From Thermoplasmatota archaeon (GTDB lineage Archaea > Thermoplasmatota > Thermoplasmata > UBA10834), in NCBI GenBank assembly GCA_030836605.1, contig JAUPMC010000161.1:1-11166 (forward strand): a DNA stretch of 11,166 bases, in the 5' to 3' direction. Position 1 is the first letter of the stretch; each line of letters starts with the position of its first letter. The notes beneath the pieces were generated by a model that saw only the letters and a list, made by a program, of their open reading frames with translations, did no database searches and was not told the DNA's origin. The position numbers and the translations under genes were made by a program. Positions 1-6,277 of the stretch are shown here, piece by piece.

Positions 1-522
1 GGCCTGATAGAGATAGTCCGCAAGATGCGTGAGCGGAAACTGGAACCTGGCAGGTTCGAGGTCTTCGACGGCGATGGCGCTCCCCTGGGTGCGATGGATT
101 TCACGAATGTAGGCCCGTATCACGTCCGTGCGACGACCGTGTGGGGCGAGGTTGAAGTGCGCACCAACGCCGATGACGATATATCGATAACCCTCGACGG
201 CGGGCCCGTCGCCGTCCTGGTCCTCAGCAAATGGCTTACCAAACTGACTCTGAAGCTTGCCTCCGGCCAGGAGGTCGTGTTCAAGTTCGCAACGATCGCC
301 AACGCGCTGCGCCACAAGAGCGAGCTCGGGAGGTTCGAGTACAAGTACAAGCTCGCTACGGAGAGCCACGAACGGGCCGAATGCACCGTGACGGTCGCAG
401 GTTCGTACTCCATCAGGGCGGAGGACATCGCCTTGGCGATGCTCTCGTTCTATGGCTACCAGCGCGTGTTGGTCCTCGTGCCGTGGATGGAGCGGGGCCT
501 GGCTCGGGTCAAGAAAAATTAG
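1..522 (+). CDS. Protein of unknown function, probably 5'-truncated at the window edge
   Basis: I do not recognise this family with confidence. The first ATG is at position 25, but the frame is open back to base 1 (reading GLIEIVRK before that Met). No good Shine-Dalgarno site precedes position 25, so the gene probably begins outside the window; from the ATG it would be 165 residues. The N-terminal half has short alternating strands around a FEVFDGDG segment, and the middle is rich in charged beta-like segments. The C-terminal 35 residues hold a hydrophobic stretch (IALAMLSF...RVLVLVPWM) that could be a buried helix or a weak membrane-associated helix. The strand-rich layout with a final hydrophobic helix loosely recalls the scramblase/LURP-one fold, but this is only an impression. 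The gene ends in TAG and converges on the glutamate dehydrogenase gene, 55 bases apart, so the two are not co-transcribed. The coding sense is supported by codon use like that of its neighbours. Confidence 0.6.
   Translation, partial: GLIEIVRKMRERKLEPGRFEVFDGDGAPLGAMDFTNVGPYHVRATTVWGEVEVRTNADDDISITLDGGPVAVLVLSKWLTKLTLKLASGQEVVFKFATIANALRHKSELGRFEYKYKLATESHERAECTVTVAGSYSIRAEDIALAMLSFYGYQRVLVLVPWMERGLARVKKN
511..521 (-). terminator. T-rich tract downstream of glutamate dehydrogenase
   Basis: On the minus strand the sequence reads TAATTTTTCTT about 57-67 bases past the glutamate dehydrogenase stop. Archaeal RNA polymerase commonly terminates on T-rich tracts without a hairpin. The tract overlaps the last codons of the convergent gene, and a weak 6-base inverted repeat (545-550 with 571-576) lies just before it. 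Placement is plausible, but this is a pattern call only. Confidence 0.3.
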
Positions 523-577
523 GTTCACCACCCGGAGCATGTCTCACGCCCCGGATGGTTTGGAGTTTCAGGCGTGT

Positions 578-1831
578 CTACGGGTAGAAGCCCCTGAGCT
601 TCGTGGCGTCAGCGACCCTCTTCACCGCGACGAGGTACGCTGCGTCCCTCATGTTGCACTTGTGCTTCTCCTTCATGTCCCACACTTCGTGGAACGCCTT
701 CGTGATCTTCTGGTCCAGGCGTTGGTTGACCTCTTCCTCTGTCCAGTAGTAGTTGTAGTTGTTCTGGACCCACTCGAAGTAGCTCACCGTGACACCGCCC
801 GCGTTCGCGAGGATGTCAGGCAGCACGAGCACGCCGTTCTTGTACAGGATCGCGTCGGCCTCGAAGGTGGTCGGACCGTTGGCGCCCTCACCAGATATCG
901 TGGCCTTGATCTTGCCAGCGTTGTCCTTCGTGATCACGTTCTCGAGAGCACAGGGCAGCAGCACGTCGACCTTGAGCTCCAGGATGGCCTCGTTCGAGAT
1001 TGGCTTCGAGCCGGGGAATCCCTTGACGCTGCCGGTCTTCTTCTTGTGCGCCATGACCTCGTCGTACTTGAGCCCCTTCTCGTTGATGATCCCGCCCTGG
1101 GAGTCGCTCACCGCGATGACCTTCGAGCCGAAGTCGCGCTCGATCAACATGTGCGCGAACGCCCCGACGTTGCCGTATCCCTGGATGGCCACAGTCGCGC
1201 CCTTCAGGTTCATGCCGATCTTCTTCGCCGCCTCGCGGACGCAGAAGACGAGCCCCCTCGAGGTCGCCTCGGGCCTTCCCAGCGAGCCGCCGATCTCCCT
1301 CGGCTTGCCCGTGATGACGCCAGGTACAGCGTAGCCCTTCATCATGCTGTAAGTGTCCATGATCCAGGCCATCTCGCGGCCGCCCGTGTTCACATCGGGC
1401 GCGGGTATGTCCTTCTCCGGGCCGATGATGATGGATATCTCAGAGGCGTACCTCCTCGTCATCCTCTCGATCTCGCCCACGGACATGGTCTTCGGGTTGG
1501 CGATGATGCCCCCCTTCGCGCCTCCATATGGGATGTCGACAGTCGCGGTCTTCCAGGTCATCCACGAGGACAGAGCCCTGACCTCATCGATGTCCACCTG
1601 CGGGTGGTACCTTATGCCGCCCTTGTAGGGGCCGCGGGCCTCGTTGTGCTGGACCCTGTACCCGGTGAACACCTTGATCTTCCCGTCGTCCATCTTGACT
1701 GGGAAGTTCACGGTCAGCTCCCTCTTCGGGGACTTCAGAACCTCGACGAGTCCCGGCTCGAGCTCTAGGGTCTTGCCGGCCTTGTCGACCATCTTCTTCA
1801 TTTCCTCAAACGGATTCGCTTTGCCTGCCAT
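578..1831 (-). CDS. gdhA: Glutamate dehydrogenase (Glu/Leu/Phe/Val dehydrogenase family)
   Basis: Cytoplasmic enzyme that reversibly deaminates L-glutamate to 2-oxoglutarate and ammonia with NAD(P)+. The 417-residue length matches hexameric archaeal glutamate dehydrogenases. The substrate domain carries GPYKGGIRYHP (Lys70), WKTA (Lys94), the family signature PYGGAKGGI (catalytic Lys106) and PAPDVNT (catalytic-type Asp146). The dinucleotide domain starts near residue 210 with the Rossmann motif GYGNVG (218-223) and VSDSQG (Asp243). The late motif GGVTVSYFEW and the C-terminal RGFYP are also typical. The ATG start gives the usual N-terminus, with only a weak GGTG Shine-Dalgarno upstream. It is a single-gene unit with its own probable TATA box about 77 bases upstream. 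NAD versus NADP preference cannot be decided by eye, nor can the balance of catabolic and assimilatory roles. The stop is TAG, and the canonical C-terminus shows that it is a true stop. Confidence 0.97.
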   Translation of the reverse strand: MAGKANPFEEMKKMVDKAGKTLELEPGLVEVLKSPKRELTVNFPVKMDDGKIKVFTGYRVQHNEARGPYKGGIRYHPQVDIDEVRALSSWMTWKTATVDIPYGGAKGGIIANPKTMSVGEIERMTRRYASEISIIIGPEKDIPAPDVNTGGREMAWIMDTYSMMKGYAVPGVITGKPREIGGSLGRPEATSRGLVFCVREAAKKIGMNLKGATVAIQGYGNVGAFAHMLIERDFGSKVIAVSDSQGGIINEKGLKYDEVMAHKKKTGSVKGFPGSKPISNEAILELKVDVLLPCALENVITKDNAGKIKATISGEGANGPTTFEADAILYKNGVLVLPDILANAGGVTVSYFEWVQNNYNYYWTEEEVNQRLDQKITKAFHEVWDMKEKHKCNMRDAAYLVAVKRVADATKLRGFYP

Positions 1832-1907
1832 TCTAACACCATTGGCCTCTCAAGCCGCTCTCAAAGGCTGTGGCGGCCTAAGCAATGGAAGCGGATGTTT
1901 GAGTTTG

Positions 1908-1915
1908 ATTTAAAT
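1908..1915 (-). promoter_or_regulatory. Probable TATA box for glutamate dehydrogenase
   Basis: An ATTTAAAT box (its own reverse complement) sits in an AT-rich patch 77 bases upstream of the glutamate dehydrogenase ATG. Transcription would begin near 1885, leaving a leader of about 54 bases. The surrounding sequence is GC-rich, so the patch stands out. It was assigned from archaeal TATA-box likeness only. Confidence 0.45.
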
Positions 1916-2067
1916 GTATCTGCTATACTCAGGTCCACCCCCGGACGAGCTGCTATTTTCGGCATGTCCGATGCGTCGTTCCTTCAATGGAACGCCTCCG
2001 CGTTCGGAAGAAGTATATACTGTGGCGGGGGGTCCTTCGAAAGACGTCTGATAGGACTTCTCATCTC

Positions 2068-2095
2068 GACAGGCCGTTCCGATACTCGGCCTGTC
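2068..2095 (-). repeat. Perfect 9-bp inverted repeat after the unknown gene
   Basis: GACAGGCCG (2068-2076) and CGGCCTGTC (2087-2095) are exact reverse complements separated by 10 bases. The stem begins 11 bases past the stop of the minus-strand unknown gene, at the end of the OsmC-disulfide oxidoreductase cluster. It could fold as an RNA 3'-end hairpin. No T-run follows on the minus strand, so it is not a textbook terminator. It may stabilise or process the transcript end, or bind a protein. Confidence 0.5.
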
Positions 2096-2105
2096 CGGGC
2101 CCGGC

Positions 2106-2642
2106 TCAACGCCGGATGTCGAACCCTATGAGCACGGTCGCGAGCTTCGGGTCGTCGTCCAACCCCGCGCTCCGCCTGACGTGCAGGTCGCCCGCCGTGG
2201 ACGGGCTCGACGACACCACGCGGTCGGCGAACGGGAGCGCCTCGACCTCCGCGAAAGGCACCGGGGGGAGCACGAACCTGGCGTTCCTGCCCGACCTGCC
2301 GTCGTGGAATATGACGAAGTCCTTCCCGAGGTACAGGGTCTTCCTCCCAGGTTCTTCCCTCACCACGTCCCCTTTGAGGAGCTCCCTGCCAATCACGACG
2401 CCGTCCTCGTCTATCAGCATCACGGTCGCGTGGGGCGGGGGCCTGAACGAAGTGTCCTTGACGATGCACGCGACCCTCTCGCGCTCCAGGCACTCCAGCA
2501 CGCCCTCGTTCCGGACGACCAGGGGGCCGAACGGGTGCACCTCCGACTCGATATCCCTGAGCCTCGCGCGCATCGTGTCGCTCAGGTAGAACGACTTCCT
2601 GACGCCCTTCAGCGATTCGAGCAGCCTGAGCACGTCGTCCAA
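2106..2642 (-). CDS. Protein of unknown function, TTG start, in redox operon
   Basis: This is a 178-residue protein that I cannot assign to a family. The open frame runs far upstream, but the upstream part overlaps the disulfide oxidoreductase gene in another frame and has shadow composition (Gly/Arg-rich). The real start is most likely TTG at 2642-2640, because GGGAGGT (2655-2649) sits 6 bases before it. A GTG three codons later is the alternative. The N-terminus is helical (DDVLRLLESLKGV). The segment around residues 30-60 (MRARLRDIESEVHPFGPLVVRNEGVLECLE) is followed by strand-rich sequence with DEDGVVIGREL and LGKDFVIFHDG. There are two cysteines, no CXXC, no signal peptide and no clear membrane helix. 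It lies 38 bases downstream of the disulfide oxidoreductase on the same strand, so it is probably translated from the OsmC-led transcript. Its link to redox chemistry is inferred from position only. Confidence 0.72.
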   Translation of the reverse strand: MDDVLRLLESLKGVRKSFYLSDTMRARLRDIESEVHPFGPLVVRNEGVLECLERERVACIVKDTSFRPPPHATVMLIDEDGVVIGRELLKGDVVREEPGRKTLYLGKDFVIFHDGRSGRNARFVLPPVPFAEVEALPFADRVVSSSPSTAGDLHVRRSAGLDDDPKLATVLIGFDIRR

Positions 2643-2648
2643 CCGATG

Positions 2649-2655
2649 ACCTCCC
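2649..2655 (-). promoter_or_regulatory. Shine-Dalgarno site fixing the TTG start
   Basis: GGGAGGT on the minus strand lies 6 bases before TTG at 2642-2640. It is among the strongest ribosome binding sites in the window and is the main reason for placing the start of the unknown gene at TTG. Confidence 0.65.
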
Positions 2656-2680
2656 GGATGTGTCTCCGCCGTCCGGCGGC

Positions 2681-3349
2681 TCACCTGGGCTGCACGGGCC
2701 CTATGTGGCGCACCGAGTGCAGCACGTGTGCCACGAGCAGGTCCTCCGGGACCGCGCCCGCGACCTCGAAGTTGTCGTTGATGATCGTCTTGGGCACGCC
2801 CGCGACCCTGTACTTCTGGGCCAGGGGGACGAACTCGTTCGCCTCCACCATGTCCGCCCAGACCATGTCGGACTCCACCGCCATCTTGTGCGCGAGCCTG
2901 ACCACGGACGGGCAGTACGGGCACGTGGGCGTGACGAACACCTGCAGGTTCACCGGCTGGTCCAGGTCCCTCAGCGCGTCCTTCGTCTTCTGCGACAGGC
3001 CGCTCTCTCCCCTGGAGACGTCTATCACGGCCCCCACGAGCGAGTTGAACTCGTACCCCGAGGACATGCCGTAGAACCTGATGCCGTAGTCCTTCTTGCC
3101 GACGACCGCCGTCGCCGGGATCTTGTCGACCCTCAGCTCCGTGGCCTTCATCTGGTCCCGGACGAAGTCGTACACCTCGACCTTGATCTTGGGGGACACC
3201 TCCCCCAGCTCGGTCGCCACCTGGACGGCCTCGTTGCAGAACACGCACGGCACGTCCTGCGTGAACACTATGAGCCTGACGTCGTCCACCATCTTCTGGG
3301 ACAGCTCCTTCCTCAGAGCCTCCTTGTCCTTCTCCTTCAACAGCGGCAT
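2681..3349 (-). CDS. Protein disulfide oxidoreductase (tandem thioredoxin-fold, glutaredoxin-like)
   Basis: Two thioredoxin-fold domains in tandem, each with a redox-active CXXC: CVFC at Cys35/Cys38 and CPYC at Cys143/Cys146. Each is followed by a likely cis-proline loop (KIPAT near residue 78 and GVPKT in the second domain). The 222-residue length and the layout match archaeal and thermophile protein disulfide oxidoreductase, an intracellular protein that makes, breaks and shuffles disulfides and can pass electrons to peroxiredoxins. No signal peptide is present, so it acts in the cytoplasm. I start it at ATG 3349, because GAGGTG (3363-3358) lies 8 bases upstream. A GTG three codons earlier overlaps that ribosome site and is less likely. 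It lies 22 bases downstream of the OsmC-family gene on the same strand, so the two are probably one transcript and may work together on thiols and peroxides. Confidence 0.93.
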   Translation of the reverse strand: MPLLKEKDKEALRKELSQKMVDDVRLIVFTQDVPCVFCNEAVQVATELGEVSPKIKVEVYDFVRDQMKATELRVDKIPATAVVGKKDYGIRFYGMSSGYEFNSLVGAVIDVSRGESGLSQKTKDALRDLDQPVNLQVFVTPTCPYCPSVVRLAHKMAVESDMVWADMVEANEFVPLAQKYRVAGVPKTIINDNFEVAGAVPEDLLVAHVLHSVRHIGPVQPR

Positions 3350-3357
3350 TTCGACCA

Positions 3358-3363
3358 CACCTC
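3358..3363 (-). promoter_or_regulatory. Shine-Dalgarno site deciding the disulfide oxidoreductase start
   Basis: GAGGTG on the minus strand is spaced 8 bases from ATG 3349. It overlaps the last base of a possible earlier GTG start (3358-3356), so the ATG is preferred. Confidence 0.55.
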
Positions 3364-3371
3364 TATTCGCT

Positions 3372-3797
3372 CTACTTACTTATCTCTACTTCGACCTTTA
3401 TGCCTTCCCGGACCGAGGCCGTGACGATGCAGAAGTCCTCGAACATGGTCAGGCACCTCTCCAGCTTTTCTCGGTCAGAATCCTTGACGACCGGCTTCAT
3501 CATGACCTTTATCCCTTCAATCCGCCATCTGCCCTTGTCGTTCCTCGCGAGCGAGGTCACCACGTCCGCCCCGAGGTCCTCGGCCTCGACACGGGACCTG
3601 CTCAGGCAGAAGAGCAGGCTCGCGCTCAGGCAGTGTCCGACGGCCGACGACAGCATCATGCTCGCGTTAGGCGCGGAGGCCCCTCCGAGCGGGACGGGCT
3701 CATCCATGCTGACCGTCCCCTTGTCCCACTCGTCGAACGATATCTCGAACTTGTAGCCTTCCTTGCGCCTGATGTGGGCGTGGATCCTCTCGTTCAT
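3372..3797 (-). CDS. OsmC-family protein (peroxiredoxin-like)
   Basis: A 141-residue protein with the OsmC/Ohr pattern. A beta-rich N-terminus leads to GGASAPNASMMLSSAVGHC, then a central helix with the first conserved cysteine (Cys56 in VGHCLSASL). A second conserved cysteine lies near the C-terminus (Cys123 in FEDFCIVTASVREGI). In characterised OsmC and Ohr proteins these cysteines reduce organic hydroperoxides. Many archaeal members have no known substrate, so the family is firm but the exact substrate is not. The start ATG has GGGGAG 5 bases upstream. It heads a minus-strand cluster with the disulfide oxidoreductase, which could recycle its disulfide. It ends in TAG, with a second in-frame TAG three codons on, so termination is secure. 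No convincing TATA box is seen upstream; the AAAAGACTTA stretch near 3834-3843 is only a weak candidate. Confidence 0.9.
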   Translation of the reverse strand: MNERIHAHIRRKEGYKFEISFDEWDKGTVSMDEPVPLGGASAPNASMMLSSAVGHCLSASLLFCLSRSRVEAEDLGADVVTSLARNDKGRWRIEGIKVMMKPVVKDSDREKLERCLTMFEDFCIVTASVREGIKVEVEISK

Positions 3798-3848
3798 GCG
3801 CTCTCCCCAGGGCCGAATCGCCTGGCCGGCCTAAGTCTTTTCGCCGTC

Positions 3849-3859
3849 CGCGCGCGCGC
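3849..3859. repeat. Alternating CG tract between divergent genes
   Basis: Eleven bases of strict C-G alternation lie between the divergent OsmC-family and aspartase genes. Such tracts can adopt Z-DNA under negative supercoiling. In a genome this GC-rich it may simply be chance. Confidence 0.35.
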
Positions 3860-3891
3860 CGTGTAACTCAAGGGCCGTTTGCTGGCCAACC

Positions 3892-3899
3892 TAGAAATA
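3892..3899 (+). promoter_or_regulatory. Weak TATA-like box before aspartase
   Basis: TAGAAATA lies about 50 bases upstream of the preferred TTG start and is the only AT-rich patch in the divergent intergenic region apart from a short A/T run near 3840. If real, transcription would begin near 3920, which would rule out the upstream TTG at 3879. Confidence 0.25.
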
Positions 3900-3947
3900 C
3901 ACCAGAGCCTGATTGCACGACATCCGTCCCGAGCGAGGCATGAGGAC

Positions 3948-5363
3948 TTGAGCAACAACACTGTCAGGAGGGAGCGCGACTCCCTCGGAGCGAGGGATGT
4001 CCCGAAGAACGCCTACTACGGCATACAGACCCTCAGGGCCGTGGAGAACTTCCCAGTCAGCGGCATCATGGCCCGGCCGGAGTTCATCAACGCTTACGCG
4101 ATGGTCAAAAAGGCGGCCGCCCTGGCGAACTTGGAGATCGGGTGGCTCGAGCCATACGTCGCCGAGGCGATTGTTTCCGCGTGCGACGAGATCGCCGCGG
4201 GCAAGCTCCACGACCAGTTCGTCGTCGACGACTTCCAGGCGGGCGCCGGCACTTCGTTCAACATGAACGTGAACGAGGTGATCGCGAACCGCGCGCTCGA
4301 GCTCGTGGGCAAGCGCAAGGGCGATTACTCGACCATACACCCCAACGACCACGTCAACATGTCCCAGTCCACGAACGACACGTACCCGACGGCTATGAGG
4401 CTCTGCGTGCTCATCATCGCCCAGGACCTCCTGGACAACCTCGAGCTGCTCCGAAGGGCGTTCACGCGCAAGGGCATGGAGTACCAGAAGATACTGAAGT
4501 CCGGCAGGACGCACCTCATGGACGCCCTCCCGGTCACCCTGGGGCAGGAGTTCATGGCCTACTCCGTGGCCATCAAGAAGTCCAGGGACCAGCTCAAGGG
4601 CGCCCTGAAGCTGCTCGAGGAGATGCCCATGGGCGCGACCGCCGTAGGCACGGGCGCGAACACGCACCCCGACTACCAGCGCATGGTCGTGAAGCACCTG
4701 AGGTCCATCACTAACCTGAACCTCATCGAGTCCGAGGACCCGAGGGAGGCACTCCAGAGCAGGCTCTGCGTCTCCAGCGTGTCCAGCGCCATGAGGAACC
4801 TCGCGCTCGAGCTCATCAGAATCTCGAACGACCTGAGGCTGATGAACTCGGGCCCGACGACTGGGCTCGCCGAGATAAAGCTCCCGGAGACGCAGCCAGG
4901 GTCGAGCATCATGCCCGGCAAGGTCAATCCCGTCATGGTCGAGTGCATGGACATGATATCGTTCCAGATCGTGGGGAACGACGTCGCCGTCGCGATGGCC
5001 GTGCAGGCGGGCCAGTTCGAGCTCAACGTCATGAACCCCGTCATGGTCCACAACCTGCTCGAGTCCATGGTCCTCCTGAACAACTATCTCCCCGTGTTCG
5101 TGGAGAAGTGCATATCGGGCATCGAGGCGAACGAGGACAAGTGCAAGTCCTACCTGGAGAAGAACCCGTCCCTCGCGACCTTCCTGCAGCCGCACATAGG
5201 CTACGAGAAGGCGGCCCTGGTCGCCAAGGAGGCCATGAAGAGGCACATGTCCATCAGGGACCTGGTCCTCGAGAAGGGCATCATGACCAAGGCGGAGGTA
5301 GACAGCATATTCGACTGGGAGTACCTGAGCGGAGAGCAGAAGGTCGACAAGAGGCACAAGTGA
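3948..5363 (+). CDS. aspA: Aspartate ammonia-lyase (aspartase/class II fumarase superfamily)
   Basis: Homotetrameric lyase, predicted to deaminate L-aspartate to fumarate and ammonia in the cytoplasm. Superfamily hallmarks are YYGIQTLRAVENF, HPNDHVNMSQSTNDTYPTA, SGRTHLMDALPVTLGQE (His189) and the mobile catalytic loop GSSIMPGKVNPV with Ser319. The Val after KVNP, the TLRA-type N-terminus and GATAVGTGANT favour aspartase over class II fumarase, which usually reads KVNPTQ, but fumarase is not excluded. The frame is open back to a TTG at 3879 (494 residues). That start would add about 23 residues absent from the family, so I prefer TTG 3948, which gives 471 residues, the usual length, with GAGG 9 bases upstream. 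It is divergent from the OsmC-family gene. With glutamate dehydrogenase nearby, an ammonia-releasing amino-acid degradation role is likely. Confidence 0.88.
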   Translation: MSNNTVRRERDSLGARDVPKNAYYGIQTLRAVENFPVSGIMARPEFINAYAMVKKAAALANLEIGWLEPYVAEAIVSACDEIAAGKLHDQFVVDDFQAGAGTSFNMNVNEVIANRALELVGKRKGDYSTIHPNDHVNMSQSTNDTYPTAMRLCVLIIAQDLLDNLELLRRAFTRKGMEYQKILKSGRTHLMDALPVTLGQEFMAYSVAIKKSRDQLKGALKLLEEMPMGATAVGTGANTHPDYQRMVVKHLRSITNLNLIESEDPREALQSRLCVSSVSSAMRNLALELIRISNDLRLMNSGPTTGLAEIKLPETQPGSSIMPGKVNPVMVECMDMISFQIVGNDVAVAMAVQAGQFELNVMNPVMVHNLLESMVLLNNYLPVFVEKCISGIEANEDKCKSYLEKNPSLATFLQPHIGYEKAALVAKEAMKRHMSIRDLVLEKGIMTKAEVDSIFDWEYLSGEQKVDKRHK

Positions 5364-5384
5364 GCTGGCGCCTGCCTCAGAATC

Positions 5385-5392
5385 ATTAAATA
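5385..5392 (+). promoter_or_regulatory. TATA box of the aldolase-dehydrogenase operon
   Basis: ATTAAATA sits about 64 bases upstream of the aldolase ATG and 22 bases after the aspartase stop. Transcription is expected near 5413-5417, giving a leader of about 40 bases. A TTTTT tract at 5403-5407, between this box and the expected start site, could also end the aspartase transcript. Confidence 0.55.
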
Positions 5393-5441
5393 CGCACTGT
5401 CCTTTTTCAACCAGAAGACTCCATCGACGGCGTCGAGTCGT

Positions 5442-5448
5442 GGAGGTG
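5442..5448 (+). promoter_or_regulatory. Strong Shine-Dalgarno site of the aldolase
   Basis: GGAGGTG lies 7 bases before ATG 5456, an ideal spacing. It fixes the aldolase start. Confidence 0.7.
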
Positions 5449-5455
5449 TGACATT

Positions 5456-6247
5456 ATGGACTGGGGTTTGAAGAACAGGATGTCGAAGATCATCAGGCCG
5501 GAGAACGGGCGCGCGGTCATGCTCGCGGTCGACCACGGGTATTTCCTAGGGCCGACGAGCAGGCTGGAGGTGCCCAGGACGACGATAGCCCCGTTGGCCC
5601 CGTACGCGGACTCCATCATGCTCACGCGCGGAGTGCTCCGCTCGTCCGTCGACCCGTCTATATGCAACTCCATCGTGCTCCGGGTCTCAGGTGGCGCCAG
5701 CATCGTCGGCGAGGACCTGTCCAACGAGGGCATCATAACCAGCGTCGAGGACGCGCTCAGGCTGAACGCGTCCGGCATCGCGCTCTCCATATTCGTCGGC
5801 AGCAAGCACGAGCGCCAGACCCTGCTCGCCCTCTCAGAGCTCGTGAACGAGGGGCAGAAGCACGGCATGCCGGTCCTCGCGGTCACGGCCGTCGGGAAGG
5901 AGATCGGCCAGAAGGACGCGAGGTACTTGGCCCTGGCGTCCAGGATAGCCGCGGAGATAGGGGCACACATCGTGAAGACATATTACTGCGAGGACTTCGA
6001 GAAGGTCGTCGAGAGCTGCCCCGTCCCCATCGTCGTCGCCGGGGGCAAGAAGATCCCGGAGAAGGACGCGCTCGAGCTCACATACAACTCACTCAAGGCG
6101 GGCGCCGCGGGCGTGGACATGGGCAGGAACATCTGGCAGTCGGACCACCCTGTGCCGATGATCAAGGCGGTCAGGGAGATCGTCCACAAGGATGCGACCG
6201 CGAAGGATGCGTACGAGCTGTTCAAGAAGCTCTCGAGCAAGAAGTGA
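5456..6247 (+). CDS. Class I aldolase of the DeoC/FbaB/LsrF family, LsrF-like
   Basis: A 263-residue TIM-barrel Schiff-base enzyme. The family pattern is clear: DWGLKNRMSKI at the N-terminus, AVDHGYFLGP, TRGVLRS, LRVSGG, AVTAVGKE, and the Schiff-base segment HIVKTYYCEDFE with Lys174. The phosphate-binding end follows, with PIVVAGGKK and GVDMGRNIWQS. The closest pattern I recall is LsrF, the thiolase that acts on the phosphorylated autoinducer-2 breakdown product. Related archaeal enzymes are class I fructose-bisphosphate aldolase and 2-amino-3,7-dideoxy-D-threo-hept-6-ulosonate synthase, the latter of the archaeal aromatic pathway. No LsrK, LsrG or 3-dehydroquinate synthase II gene is nearby, so the substrate is undecided; a phosphorylated C5-C7 hydroxyketone is likely. 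The gene has its own promoter and a strong ribosome site, and is followed after 30 bases by a zinc dehydrogenase that probably acts in the same pathway. Confidence 0.9.
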   Translation: MDWGLKNRMSKIIRPENGRAVMLAVDHGYFLGPTSRLEVPRTTIAPLAPYADSIMLTRGVLRSSVDPSICNSIVLRVSGGASIVGEDLSNEGIITSVEDALRLNASGIALSIFVGSKHERQTLLALSELVNEGQKHGMPVLAVTAVGKEIGQKDARYLALASRIAAEIGAHIVKTYYCEDFEKVVESCPVPIVVAGGKKIPEKDALELTYNSLKAGAAGVDMGRNIWQSDHPVPMIKAVREIVHKDATAKDAYELFKKLSSKK

Positions 6248-6277
6248 GTTCGCGAAGGTGAACCGGGCGGCAACAAG

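Noticed and set aside
452..1768. 438-codon open frame on + across glutamate dehydrogenase
   Set aside because: It is antisense to a certain gene and has the Leu/Val/Asp/Arg/His-rich composition typical of high-GC shadow frames.
1895..2131. 78-codon open frame on + in the gap upstream of glutamate dehydrogenase
   Set aside because: It overlaps the probable promoter and the end of the unknown gene, has a poorly spaced GGAAG site and shows no recognisable features. It is not fully excluded.
2643..3248. Upstream extension of the unknown gene's frame into the disulfide oxidoreductase gene
   Set aside because: This part is shadow-like (repeated RG/GR residues), and a strong ribosome site marks a start at TTG 2642.
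3891..5357. 488-codon open frame on - across aspartase
   Set aside because: It is a long shadow frame produced by GC bias at third codon positions, with no recognisable domain.
5456..6247. Reading the aldolase as evidence of an autoinducer-2 (Lsr) system
   Set aside because: No LsrK, LsrG, LsrR or transporter genes are present; only the fold-family likeness supports it.
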